56,276 nucleotides of DNA from Pseudoflavonifractor intestinihominis (lineage in GTDB: Bacteria; Bacillota; Clostridia; Oscillospirales; Oscillospiraceae), in assembly GCF_040096055.1 (NCBI RefSeq), contig NZ_JBBMFK010000026.1, forward strand, positions 1 through 56,276, given 5' to 3'. The notes below the pieces were generated by a model. That model was not told the DNA's origin and did no database searches. It saw only the letters and a program-made list of their open reading frames with translations. The position numbers and the translations under genes were made by a program. Position 1 is the first letter of the stretch. Each line of letters starts with the position of its first letter. Shown here one piece after another: positions 8,792-16,056 of this stretch.

Positions 8792-9538
8792 ATGCTGGGC
8801 TATGTGGCGCTGACAGGGGAGAAGGGCCGGAAGATAATGCTGGAGCAGACAGAGGTAATGGGCCTGCCGCTGGTCCGGGCGCAGGTGCCGGGGATGGGCG
8901 GCCGGCATGAGAAGCGGCTGGCGCGGCGGGTGGAGCGGGCCGCCCGGCGGCTGAGGGAGGCGGGGGTCCGCCGGGTGCTGACCGGGCCGGACTTTCCCTA
9001 CTGGGACCTGCTGGAGGCACAGGGCCTGGGGGGCGTGGACCCGGGGCCTATGTGCCAGGCCATGGCCGCGCCTCTGGCCCTGGCGGCGCTGGAGGGAGGC
9101 GTATGTCCTCCTGAGCGGGCGGTGGTGGCGCTGCGGGGCGGCCGGGTGTCCCGGCCTTTCTTCCAGGCCGCAGTGGCGCTGTGCGCCCGGGTGCGGGGCG
9201 TGGAGGTGCGGGCGCCCGGCGGCGGGGCGGAGCTGGCGGACTATCTGCGGCGGGAGTACGGCCTGCCGGTGCTGGAGCGGGAGCGTCCCGACCTGATCGT
9301 GGAATTTTCTCCCATAACATCCGAGCCGGAGGGAGGTCCCGCCATGGTGCTCCACGGGCCGTCCCTGCGCCTGCTGGGGCTGACGCTCCGCCCGGCCATG
9401 CCTGTTCCCGACGGCTTTGCACCGCTGCCCCTGACAGCCGCCCTGTGGGAGACAGGCTGCCTGCCGCAGCCGCCTGAGGTGGTCCCAGAGGGGAAAAAGA
9501 TGACATGGGGGGTGTTTTTGGGGCGGAAAGGCCCTTGA
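8792..9538 (+). CDS. Unrecognised Arg/Gly/Ala-rich protein
   Basis: I do not recognise this 248-residue protein. It has no signal peptide or membrane segment and is rich in Ala, Arg, Gly and Pro. It contains a Rossmann-like pattern in the middle (RAVVALRGGRVSRPF) and ends in a basic tail. The ATG at 8792 is supported by GGGGGAG 5 bases upstream. A GTG at 8756 is the other possibility. The stop codon is embedded in the -35 box of the greA promoter. Confidence 0.6.
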   Translation: MLGYVALTGEKGRKIMLEQTEVMGLPLVRAQVPGMGGRHEKRLARRVERAARRLREAGVRRVLTGPDFPYWDLLEAQGLGGVDPGPMCQAMAAPLALAALEGGVCPPERAVVALRGGRVSRPFFQAAVALCARVRGVEVRAPGGGAELADYLRREYGLPVLERERPDLIVEFSPITSEPEGGPAMVLHGPSLRLLGLTLRPAMPVPDGFAPLPLTAALWETGCLPQPPEVVPEGKKMTWGVFLGRKGP

Positions 9539-9563
9539 CAGAACCAGACAAACTACATATAAT
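9535..9563 (+). promoter_or_regulatory. Full-consensus sigma-A promoter of greA-lysS
   Basis: TTGACA at 9535-9540 and TATAAT at 9558-9563 are both perfect and 17 bases apart. The TGA stop of the upstream gene (9536-9538) lies inside the -35 box. Transcription should start near 9570. Confidence 0.85.
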
Positions 9564-9572
9564 ACGTAACGT

Positions 9573-9600
9573 CACTATTGCGAGATAGTGTGTTTTTTCT
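9573..9600 (+). terminator. Terminator-like hairpin at the very start of the greA leader
   Basis: CACTAT (9573-9578) pairs with ATAGTG (9585-9590) around a six-base loop and is followed by TGTTTTTTCT. It begins only about 3 bases after the predicted transcription start, so it could release an RNA of about 30 bases. The stem is short, so efficiency is uncertain. Confidence 0.5.
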
Positions 9601-9614
9601 TATACGCAAAAATA

Positions 9615-9646
9615 GGGACCGACCGGGCAGAACCAGCTCCGGTCCC
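9615..9646 (+). promoter_or_regulatory. Second hairpin of the greA leader
   Basis: GGGACCG at 9615-9621 can pair with CGGTCCC at 9640-9646 over an 18-base loop. It lies about 50 bases before the greA start and has no T-run. Confidence 0.4.
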
Positions 9647-9695
9647 TTGACGGTTGAATGAAATTTTGTTGAAACGGAAAGGTGTGCGCAGCAGC

Positions 9696-10169
9696 ATGGC
9701 GAAAGAATTCAAGCTCAGCCCTGAGCGCTGGAAGGAACTGAAGGACGAACTGGTCTATCTGAAGACAGTCCGCGAGAAAGAGGTGGCCGATCAGATCAAG
9801 GAGGCCCGCTCCTTCGGCGACCTGAGCGAGAACAGCGAGTACGACGAGGCCAAGAACGAGCAGGGCAAGCTCTACTCCCGGATCGCCGAGGTGGAGAACA
9901 TCCTGGAGAACTGCGTGGTCATCGAGGAAGAGATCCACGACGGCAAGACCGTCCGCCTGGGCAGCAAGCTCAAGGTGCTGGACGTGGAGTTCAACGAGGA
10001 GCTGGACTACGAGGTGGTGGGCTCCCAGGAGGCCGACCCCATGAACGGCCGCATTTCCGAGGACTCCCCCTTCGGCCGGGCCCTGCTGGGCAAGAGCGTG
10101 GGCGAGGACGTGGTGGTGGAGGCCCCCGCGGGCGCGCTCCACTACAAGGTGCTGTCCATCAGCAAGTAA
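9696..10169 (+). CDS. greA: Transcript-cleavage factor GreA
   Basis: GreA enters the secondary channel of RNA polymerase and stimulates cleavage of backtracked RNA. The ATG at 9696 gives 157 residues, the usual length. The N-terminal coiled coil carries the acidic tip in FGDLSENSEYDEAKNEQ, and the C-terminal FKBP-like domain includes the conserved SPFGRALLGKSVGEDV stretch. GGAAAGG at 9676-9682 is 13 bases upstream, slightly far. An in-frame ATG at 9654 would add a tail without family support. lysS follows 75 bases later, probably in the same transcript. Confidence 0.95.
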   Translation: MAKEFKLSPERWKELKDELVYLKTVREKEVADQIKEARSFGDLSENSEYDEAKNEQGKLYSRIAEVENILENCVVIEEEIHDGKTVRLGSKLKVLDVEFNEELDYEVVGSQEADPMNGRISEDSPFGRALLGKSVGEDVVVEAPAGALHYKVLSISK

Positions 10170-10205
10170 GCCGGGGCGCGGCCCCAGCGGGAACAACATA
10201 AGAGA

Positions 10206-10223
10206 GGCCGGGACCACCCGGCC
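10206..10223 (+). promoter_or_regulatory. Short intercistronic hairpin between greA and lysS
   Basis: GGCCGGG and CCCGGCC form a 7-bp stem with the loop ACCA, 22 bases before the lysS start. There is no T-run. It could affect processing or lysS translation, or have no role. Confidence 0.35.
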
Positions 10224-10244
10224 ATAAGATAAGGAGCAAGGAGT

Positions 10245-11747
10245 ATGACAGAGAATACCAACGCCCCCCGCCAGGAGGAGCAGTCCCTTTCGGAGCTTCT
10301 CCAGATCCGCCGGGACAAGCTGAAGGACCTGCAGGACGCGGGCATGGACCCCTTCCAGCAGACCAAGTACAGCGTGACCGCCCACTCCCAGGAGATCAAG
10401 GACAACTTTGAGACCATGGAGGGCCAGACGGTCTCCGTGGCCGGACGGCTCATGTCCAAGCGGGGCATGGGCAAGGCCATGTTCTGCGACCTGCAGGACG
10501 TCCAGGGCCGCATCCAGCTGTACGTCCGCATCGACGAGCTGGGTGAGGAGCCTTTCGCCCGGTTCAAAAAGGTGGACATCGGCGACATCGTGGGCGTGGA
10601 AGGCGAGGCCTTCCGCACCAAGCGGGGGGAGATCTCCGTCAAGGCCAAGAAGGTGACCCTGCTCTCCAAGTCCCTCCGGCCCCTGCCCGAGAAGTTCCAC
10701 GGCCTGACCGACAAGGAGACCCGTTACCGCCAGCGGTACGTGGACCTGATCGTCAACCCGGAGGTGCGCCAGGCCTTTGTGATCCGCTCCCGGTTCATCA
10801 AGCACGTGCGGGAGTTCCTGGACAACCGGGGCTATATGGAGGTTGAGACCCCCGTGCTCAACACCATCTCCGGCGGCGCCACCGCCCGGCCCTTCATCAC
10901 CCACCACAACACCCTGGACATCGACATGTACATGCGCATCGCCACCGAGCTGCCCCTGAAGCGGCTGATCGTGGGCGGCATGGACCGGGTGTACGAGCTG
11001 GGCCGTATCTTCCGCAACGAGGGCATGGACCCCAAGCACAACCCCGAGTTCACCACGGTGGAGCTCTACGAGGCCTTTGCTGATTTCCACGACATGATGG
11101 ACCTGTTCGAGGACCTGCTGTCCTCCGCCGCCCAGAAGATCCTGGGCACCTACGAGGTGGAGTGGCAGGGGGAGAAGATCGACCTGACCCCCGGCTGGCC
11201 CCGGCTGCCCATGCACGAGGCGGTGAAGCAGTACACCGGCCTGGACTTTATGGCCATCACCTCCGACGAGGAGGCGGTGGCGGCCGCCAAGTCCATCGGC
11301 GTGGAGCTGCCCGAGACCGCCGACAAGACCTGGGGCAACGCCCTGTACGAGGTGTTTGACCAGCGGGTGGAGGAGAAGCTGATCCAGCCCACCTTCATCA
11401 CCATGCACCCCGTGGACGTGTCCCCTCTGGCCAAGCGGTCCCCCAAGGACCCCCGGCTCACCGAGCGGTTCGAGCTGTTCATCTGCCACAGCGAGATGGG
11501 CAACGCCTTCTCCGAGCTCAACGACCCCATCGATCAGCGCCAGCGCTTCCAGAAGCAGGTGGAGCTGCGGGACAAGGGCGACGACGAGGCCGGCATGATG
11601 GACGAGGACTTCCTCAATGCCCTGGAGTACGGCATGCCCCCCACGGGCGGCCTGGGCATCGGCATCGACCGCTGCGTGATGATGCTTACCAACTCTGATA
11701 CCATCCGGGACGTGATTCTGTTTCCGACCATGAAGCCCCTGGATTAA
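10245..11747 (+). CDS. lysS: Class II lysyl-tRNA synthetase
   Basis: LysS charges tRNA-Lys with lysine using ATP. The 500 residues contain an N-terminal OB-fold anticodon-binding domain (about 60-150) and a class II catalytic core. Motif 2 lies in FRNEGMDPKHNPEFTTVE and motif 3 in GLGIGIDRCVMML near the C-terminus. Length is standard for bacterial LysS. The ATG follows AAGGAGCAAGGAG. A partial inverted repeat (11755-11766 with 11784-11795) lies just after the stop. Confidence 0.97.
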   Translation: MTENTNAPRQEEQSLSELLQIRRDKLKDLQDAGMDPFQQTKYSVTAHSQEIKDNFETMEGQTVSVAGRLMSKRGMGKAMFCDLQDVQGRIQLYVRIDELGEEPFARFKKVDIGDIVGVEGEAFRTKRGEISVKAKKVTLLSKSLRPLPEKFHGLTDKETRYRQRYVDLIVNPEVRQAFVIRSRFIKHVREFLDNRGYMEVETPVLNTISGGATARPFITHHNTLDIDMYMRIATELPLKRLIVGGMDRVYELGRIFRNEGMDPKHNPEFTTVELYEAFADFHDMMDLFEDLLSSAAQKILGTYEVEWQGEKIDLTPGWPRLPMHEAVKQYTGLDFMAITSDEEAVAAAKSIGVELPETADKTWGNALYEVFDQRVEEKLIQPTFITMHPVDVSPLAKRSPKDPRLTERFELFICHSEMGNAFSELNDPIDQRQRFQKQVELRDKGDDEAGMMDEDFLNALEYGMPPTGGLGIGIDRCVMMLTNSDTIRDVILFPTMKPLD

Positions 11748-11754
11748 TAGCACA

Positions 11755-11795
11755 AACAGCATACCGGAGGAGAGCCATCCCTTCGGTATGCTGTT
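11755..11795 (+). terminator. Inverted repeat after lysS, possible weak terminator
   Basis: A perfect 12-bp stem (11755-11766 with 11784-11795) encloses a 17-base loop. No T-run follows, so termination is uncertain. It lies between lysS and the potassium uptake genes. Confidence 0.45.
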
Positions 11796-11858
11796 CTGCG
11801 TAAAACGGGAAAAATGGCGGAACGAATCACGCCCCCGCTATACTGTGGAGGCGTTAGT

Positions 11859-13241
11859 TTGAAAAAATATATCGGTATCTGGTTCAGAGACATGCTGATC
11901 CGGAGAAAGAGTATGAATGCCACCCGCATGGTGGCTGGGAGCTTCGCTATCATTATTCTGTTGGGAACGCTGCTGCTGATGCTGCCCATTGCATCCCAGA
12001 ACGGCCAGAGCGCCGGATTTCTTACCAGCCTGTTCACCGCCACCTCCGCCACCTGCGTGACCGGTCTCATCCCGGTGGACACGGGCATGAGCTGGACCTT
12101 CTTTGGCCAGTTGGTCATTATTCTGCTGATACAGGTGGGCGGCCTGGGCTTTATGACCGTGCTGTCGCTGTTCTCACTGCTGCTGCGCCGCCGTATCGGC
12201 TTGTCTGAGCGGCTGATCATAGCATCCACGCTGAACCTGAACGACATGGACGGCGTGGTCCGGGTGGTACGTCATGCGCTGATGGTGACATTCACCATGG
12301 AGGGTATCGGCGCAGTGGTGCTCTCTACCCGGTTTATTCCTCAGTTTGGCCTTCTGGGCGGCATCTGGCGGGGAATTTTCCACGCCATTTCCGCCTTCTG
12401 CAACGCCGGATTCGATTTGGTAGGTGGAAAGTTCGGCGCCTTTACAAGTCTGGAAGGGTACAACAACGATCCGCTGGTGCTGGGCACGATTATGGTGCTG
12501 ATCGTGTCCGGCGGTCTGGGCTTTTTCGTATGGGAGGATATGCTTCGGGTCAAAAGATGGAAAGGCTTTTCCTTTTACACGAAAATGGTGCTCACCATTA
12601 CTGCCGGGCTGCTGATTTGCGGCGCTGTGTTCTTCCTGTGCGTGGAGTACAACAACCCCGCCACCTTTGGATCCATGCCGCTGCCCCAGAAGGTGCTCAA
12701 CGCGATGTTCCAATCTGTGACGCTGCGTACGGCGGGCTTTGCATCCTTTAATCAGGGCGGTCTGCAGGACAGCTCCATTGTGGTCTCCTGCGTCCTGATG
12801 CTGATCGGCGGATCCTCGGGCTCCACAGCCGGCGGACTGAAGACGGTGACGGCGGCGCTGCTGCTGCTGAGCCTGCGGGCCAATCTGGCCGGCCGGGAGC
12901 AGGTGACCATCCGGGGGCGGGCCATCTCTTACCGAAAGGTCATCGACGCCATGACACTGGCGCTGATCATCGTATTCCTGTTTATGACAGGCTCCATTCT
13001 GATCTCTCTGGCGGATGGGGTACCCTATCTTCATGCCGCCTTTGAAACAGCGTCGGCACTGGGCACGGTGGGCGTGACCGTGGGCATTACGCCTTCCCTG
13101 AGTCCTGTTTCTCACGTGATTCTTATCTGCCTGATGTATCTGGGCCGTATCGGTGTTCTTACCTTCTCCATGGCATTCCTGACCAGGAGCCGCTATCCGG
13201 CAAAAATCAAATATCCGAATCTGGACGTTATGATCGGCTGA
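11859..13241 (+). CDS. ktrB: KtrB/TrkH-type potassium channel subunit
   Basis: This membrane protein of 460 residues should form the K+ pathway of a Ktr system. The four pore-loop motifs are visible: ATSATCVTG, SAFCNAGFD, TLRTAGFAS and ASALGTVGVT. The TTG at 11859 follows TGGAGG by 9 bases and gives a normal N-terminus (LKKYIGIWFRDML). The in-frame ATG at 11814 has no ribosome site. Its regulatory subunit gene follows after 56 bases. Codon use is visibly less GC-biased than in lysS or topA, which may indicate a different history. Confidence 0.93.
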   Translation: MKKYIGIWFRDMLIRRKSMNATRMVAGSFAIIILLGTLLLMLPIASQNGQSAGFLTSLFTATSATCVTGLIPVDTGMSWTFFGQLVIILLIQVGGLGFMTVLSLFSLLLRRRIGLSERLIIASTLNLNDMDGVVRVVRHALMVTFTMEGIGAVVLSTRFIPQFGLLGGIWRGIFHAISAFCNAGFDLVGGKFGAFTSLEGYNNDPLVLGTIMVLIVSGGLGFFVWEDMLRVKRWKGFSFYTKMVLTITAGLLICGAVFFLCVEYNNPATFGSMPLPQKVLNAMFQSVTLRTAGFASFNQGGLQDSSIVVSCVLMLIGGSSGSTAGGLKTVTAALLLLSLRANLAGREQVTIRGRAISYRKVIDAMTLALIIVFLFMTGSILISLADGVPYLHAAFETASALGTVGVTVGITPSLSPVSHVILICLMYLGRIGVLTFSMAFLTRSRYPAKIKYPNLDVMIG

Positions 13242-13297
13242 CGGCAGACAGAGCCGTCGATTCTGCATCCGCCAACAGCGGAGAAAGGTGAATTATC

Positions 13298-13951
13298 ATG
13301 AAGACTTTTGTTGTCATTGGACTGGGACGTTTCGGCACTGCCGTGGCCACTGAGCTTTGTGAGCTGGGGCACGAGGTGCTGGCCATTGATGCCAGCGAGG
13401 AAGGCATACAGCAGGTGGCCGACCGGGTTACCCATGCCGTGGCCGGCGATGCACGGGATCCCGCCGTGCTCCGTGCCCTGGGTGTGCGCAATTACGACTG
13501 CGCCATTGTGGCTGTGGGCGACGACGTGGGCAACAGCGCTCTGATTACGCTGAATCTGAAGGAGATTGGCGTCAAGCGGGTCATCTGCAAGGCCCAGAGC
13601 CATGTCCACCGGAAGGTACTGGAGAAAATTGGCGCCGACCGGGTGGTGTTCCCCGAACATGAGATGGGCGTCAAGCTGGCCCAGGGGCTGTCCAGCTCCA
13701 ATGTACTCAATTTTATTGAGCTTTCCGAGGACTTCGGCATTGTGGAGCTGGAGATCCCCAAGAGCTGGCAGCGCCGGTCCATCCGGGACCTGGACGTCCG
13801 GGCCAAGTACCACGTCAACATCATCGCCGTCCGCAAGGGGAGCACCGGCCAGCTGGAGGTGTCCCCCGGCGGCGACTACGTGCTGGAGACCAAGGACGCG
13901 GTGGTCACCCTGGGCCGGAACGAGGACATCAACCGCCTGCACGACCTGTAA
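13298..13951 (+). CDS. ktrA: KtrA/TrkA-type regulatory subunit of potassium uptake
   Basis: The 217-residue cytoplasmic protein has an N-terminal RCK/Rossmann domain with the nucleotide motif GLGRFG (residues 8-13) and acidic ribose-binding IDAS, followed by an RCK_C domain (about 135-217). It should form an octameric ring that gates KtrB in response to ATP/ADP or NAD(H). It is directly downstream of ktrB and is probably co-transcribed. A GAGAAAGG ribosome site precedes the ATG. Confidence 0.93.
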   Translation: MKTFVVIGLGRFGTAVATELCELGHEVLAIDASEEGIQQVADRVTHAVAGDARDPAVLRALGVRNYDCAIVAVGDDVGNSALITLNLKEIGVKRVICKAQSHVHRKVLEKIGADRVVFPEHEMGVKLAQGLSSSNVLNFIELSEDFGIVELEIPKSWQRRSIRDLDVRAKYHVNIIAVRKGSTGQLEVSPGGDYVLETKDAVVTLGRNEDINRLHDL

Positions 13952-13984
13952 GCGGCAGGCTGACACAGAGACAAGGAGGCCCCT

Positions 13985-14743
13985 ATGGAGCACATTACCA
14001 GCCGGCAGAATCCCCTGATGGTCCGCATTAAAAAGTTGGGGCACAGCCGCGCCCAGCGGAGGAAAGAGGGGGTATTCGTCTGCGAGGGGCCCAAGCTGAT
14101 CGGGGAGGCCCTGAAGTGGGGGGCCTGCGTGGAGACCGTGCTGGCGGCGGAGGGGAGCCCGTTTCCTCAGGGCCTGTCCCAGGAGACCCGTCAGGTGGAG
14201 GTGCCCGACAGCCTGCTCCAGGCGGTCTCCTCGGTGGAGACGCCCCAGGGGCTGCTGGCCGTGTGCCGCACCCCGGCGCTCACGCCGCCGGACAAGCTGA
14301 CCGGCAGCCGCTACCTGGTGCTGGACGGCGTCCAGGACCCGGGCAATCTGGGCACCATCTGGCGCACCGCCGACGCCTTCGGGGCCGACGGACTGCTGCT
14401 GGTCAACGGCTGTGCCGACCCCTGGAGCCCCAAGACCATCCGGGCCACCATGGGGGCCTGCTTCCGCCTGCCCGCCTGGGAGGCGGACCTGGAGACCGTC
14501 CGGGCCCTGCTGGACGGGGCGGACATCCCCCTCTACGCCACCGCCCTCCGGGCGGATACGGTGGACGTGCGGGACGTGGACCTGAAGCGGGCCGCCGTGG
14601 TCATCGGCAGCGAAGGACAGGGCATCTCGGACGAGGCCCTGTCCCTGTGCCGGCGGACCATCAAGATCCCCATGCGGGAGCGGTGCGAGTCCCTGAACGC
14701 CGCCATGGCGGCCGGGGTGGTGCTGTGGGAGATGTGCCGGTAA
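13985..14743 (+). CDS. SpoU/TrmH-family RNA 2'-O-methyltransferase
   Basis: This 252-residue SPOUT enzyme should methylate a ribose 2'-OH in rRNA or tRNA using S-adenosylmethionine. An N-terminal substrate-binding domain (about 1-95) precedes the knotted domain. The three SpoU motifs are VQDPGNLGTIWRTADAFG, VIGSEGQGIS and IPMRERCESLNAAMAAGVVLWE. The arrangement fits RlmB/TsnR-like proteins, and the exact target cannot be read from the sequence. AAGGAGG lies 6 bases upstream of the ATG. dprA begins 27 bases after the stop. Confidence 0.9.
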   Translation: MEHITSRQNPLMVRIKKLGHSRAQRRKEGVFVCEGPKLIGEALKWGACVETVLAAEGSPFPQGLSQETRQVEVPDSLLQAVSSVETPQGLLAVCRTPALTPPDKLTGSRYLVLDGVQDPGNLGTIWRTADAFGADGLLLVNGCADPWSPKTIRATMGACFRLPAWEADLETVRALLDGADIPLYATALRADTVDVRDVDLKRAAVVIGSEGQGISDEALSLCRRTIKIPMRERCESLNAAMAAGVVLWEMCR

Positions 14744-14770
14744 AAAATGAAATAATAGGAGGGGACGGCT

Positions 14771-16003
14771 GTGGCAGCGCTGAAATACTGGATCTGGCTC
14801 ACCACGCGGCGGGGTATCACGCCCCTTCAGACCTTTCAACTGCTGGACCGCTTCGGCACGCCCGAGGCGGCCTACTTTGCCGACCGGGAGGAGTACCGCC
14901 TGTGGGGCCTGACCGAGTGGCAGCAGCGGGCCCTGCTGGACAAGAACCTGGACGGGGCTGAGCGCATCCTGGCCGACTGCGACCGGCTGGGCATCCGCAT
15001 CCTCACCATCCAGGACGCGGAGTACCCCGAGCGCCTGCGGCAGATTGAGAATCCCCCCTGCGTGCTCTATGTGAAGGGGAAGCTGTTCCCCTTCGACGAG
15101 CTGGTGACCGTGGGCGTGGTGGGCAGTCGGCGGCCCACGGAGTATGGCAAGATCATGGCGGGCCGCCTGGGCATGGAGCTGGCCAGAGGGGGCGCGCTGG
15201 TGGTGTCCGGCATTGCCCGGGGCCTGGACGCGGCGGCCCTCCGCGGCGCCCTGAAGGGCGGCGGCAGCGTGGTGTCCGTGCTGGGCGGCGGGACCGACGT
15301 CATCTACCCGCCGGAGAACCGCTGGCTCTATGAAGATGTGGCGGCGGCCGGAGCCCTCATCTCCGAGTACCCGCCGGGGACGGAGAACAAGGGCGAACAC
15401 TTTCCCGTCCGCAACCGGATCATCAGCGGATTGTCCCTGGGCGTGGCTGCCGTGGAGGCGACGGAGCACAGCGGCACCTTGATTACCATGCGCCTGGCCC
15501 TGGACCAGGGCCGGGACGCCTTCGCGGTGCCCGGCAACGCCGACGCGCCCATGAGCCGGGGCACCAACCTGCTCATCCAGCGGGGCGAGGCCAAGCTGAT
15601 CCTGTCCGGGTGGGATATTCTGTGTGAGTATGAGTATCTGCTGCCCGGCCGGGTGAGCCGTCCGGAACCCCTCCCTGCTCAGGAGGAGGCGGCGCGGCTG
15701 GAGGCGCCGGAAGCCCCCGCGGAGCCGGAGCGCCCCCGGACTGTCACGGCTGAAACGGTTGACAACCCTGAAAAAATGGCATATATTACCTTACAAGACC
15801 AGGGCGGGGAGTTCACCGACGACGAGCGGGACATTCTCCTGGCCCTGGAGGGGCGGGCATTGCGGACAGACGACCTGGTGGAGCTGACCCAGATCCCCGC
15901 CCGCAGGGTGTCCAGCGCCCTGACCATGCTGCAGATCCGCGGCTACGTGGAGGAGAAGGCGGGCAGGCGTTTTGAGAGCACCGTGATATTGAAGCGAGAA
16001 TAA
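14771..16003 (+). CDS. dprA: DNA-processing protein DprA
   Basis: DprA protects incoming single-stranded DNA and loads RecA during natural transformation. The 410 residues show an N-terminal SAM-like region, the Rossmann-like DprA core (VGVVGSRRPTEYG, then GIARGLDAAALRGAL, FPVRNRIISGLS and EATEHSGTLITMRLAL), a linker rich in Pro/Glu/Ala (about 300-335) and a C-terminal winged helix. The GTG start at 14771 follows AGGAGGGG by 6 bases. It sits directly upstream of topA, the usual Firmicutes order. Other transformation genes are not in the window. Confidence 0.95.
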   Translation: MAALKYWIWLTTRRGITPLQTFQLLDRFGTPEAAYFADREEYRLWGLTEWQQRALLDKNLDGAERILADCDRLGIRILTIQDAEYPERLRQIENPPCVLYVKGKLFPFDELVTVGVVGSRRPTEYGKIMAGRLGMELARGGALVVSGIARGLDAAALRGALKGGGSVVSVLGGGTDVIYPPENRWLYEDVAAAGALISEYPPGTENKGEHFPVRNRIISGLSLGVAAVEATEHSGTLITMRLALDQGRDAFAVPGNADAPMSRGTNLLIQRGEAKLILSGWDILCEYEYLLPGRVSRPEPLPAQEEAARLEAPEAPAEPERPRTVTAETVDNPEKMAYITLQDQGGEFTDDERDILLALEGRALRTDDLVELTQIPARRVSSALTMLQIRGYVEEKAGRRFESTVILKRE

Positions 16004-16056
16004 GCCGGGGGAGCCGGGCCGAAGACACGAGCGGGTTCCCCTTTTGGAGGTATATC

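Noticed and set aside
11839..11844. TATACT as a -10 box for ktrB
   Set aside because: No -35 element lies 16-18 bases upstream, and the hexamer abuts the ribosome site.
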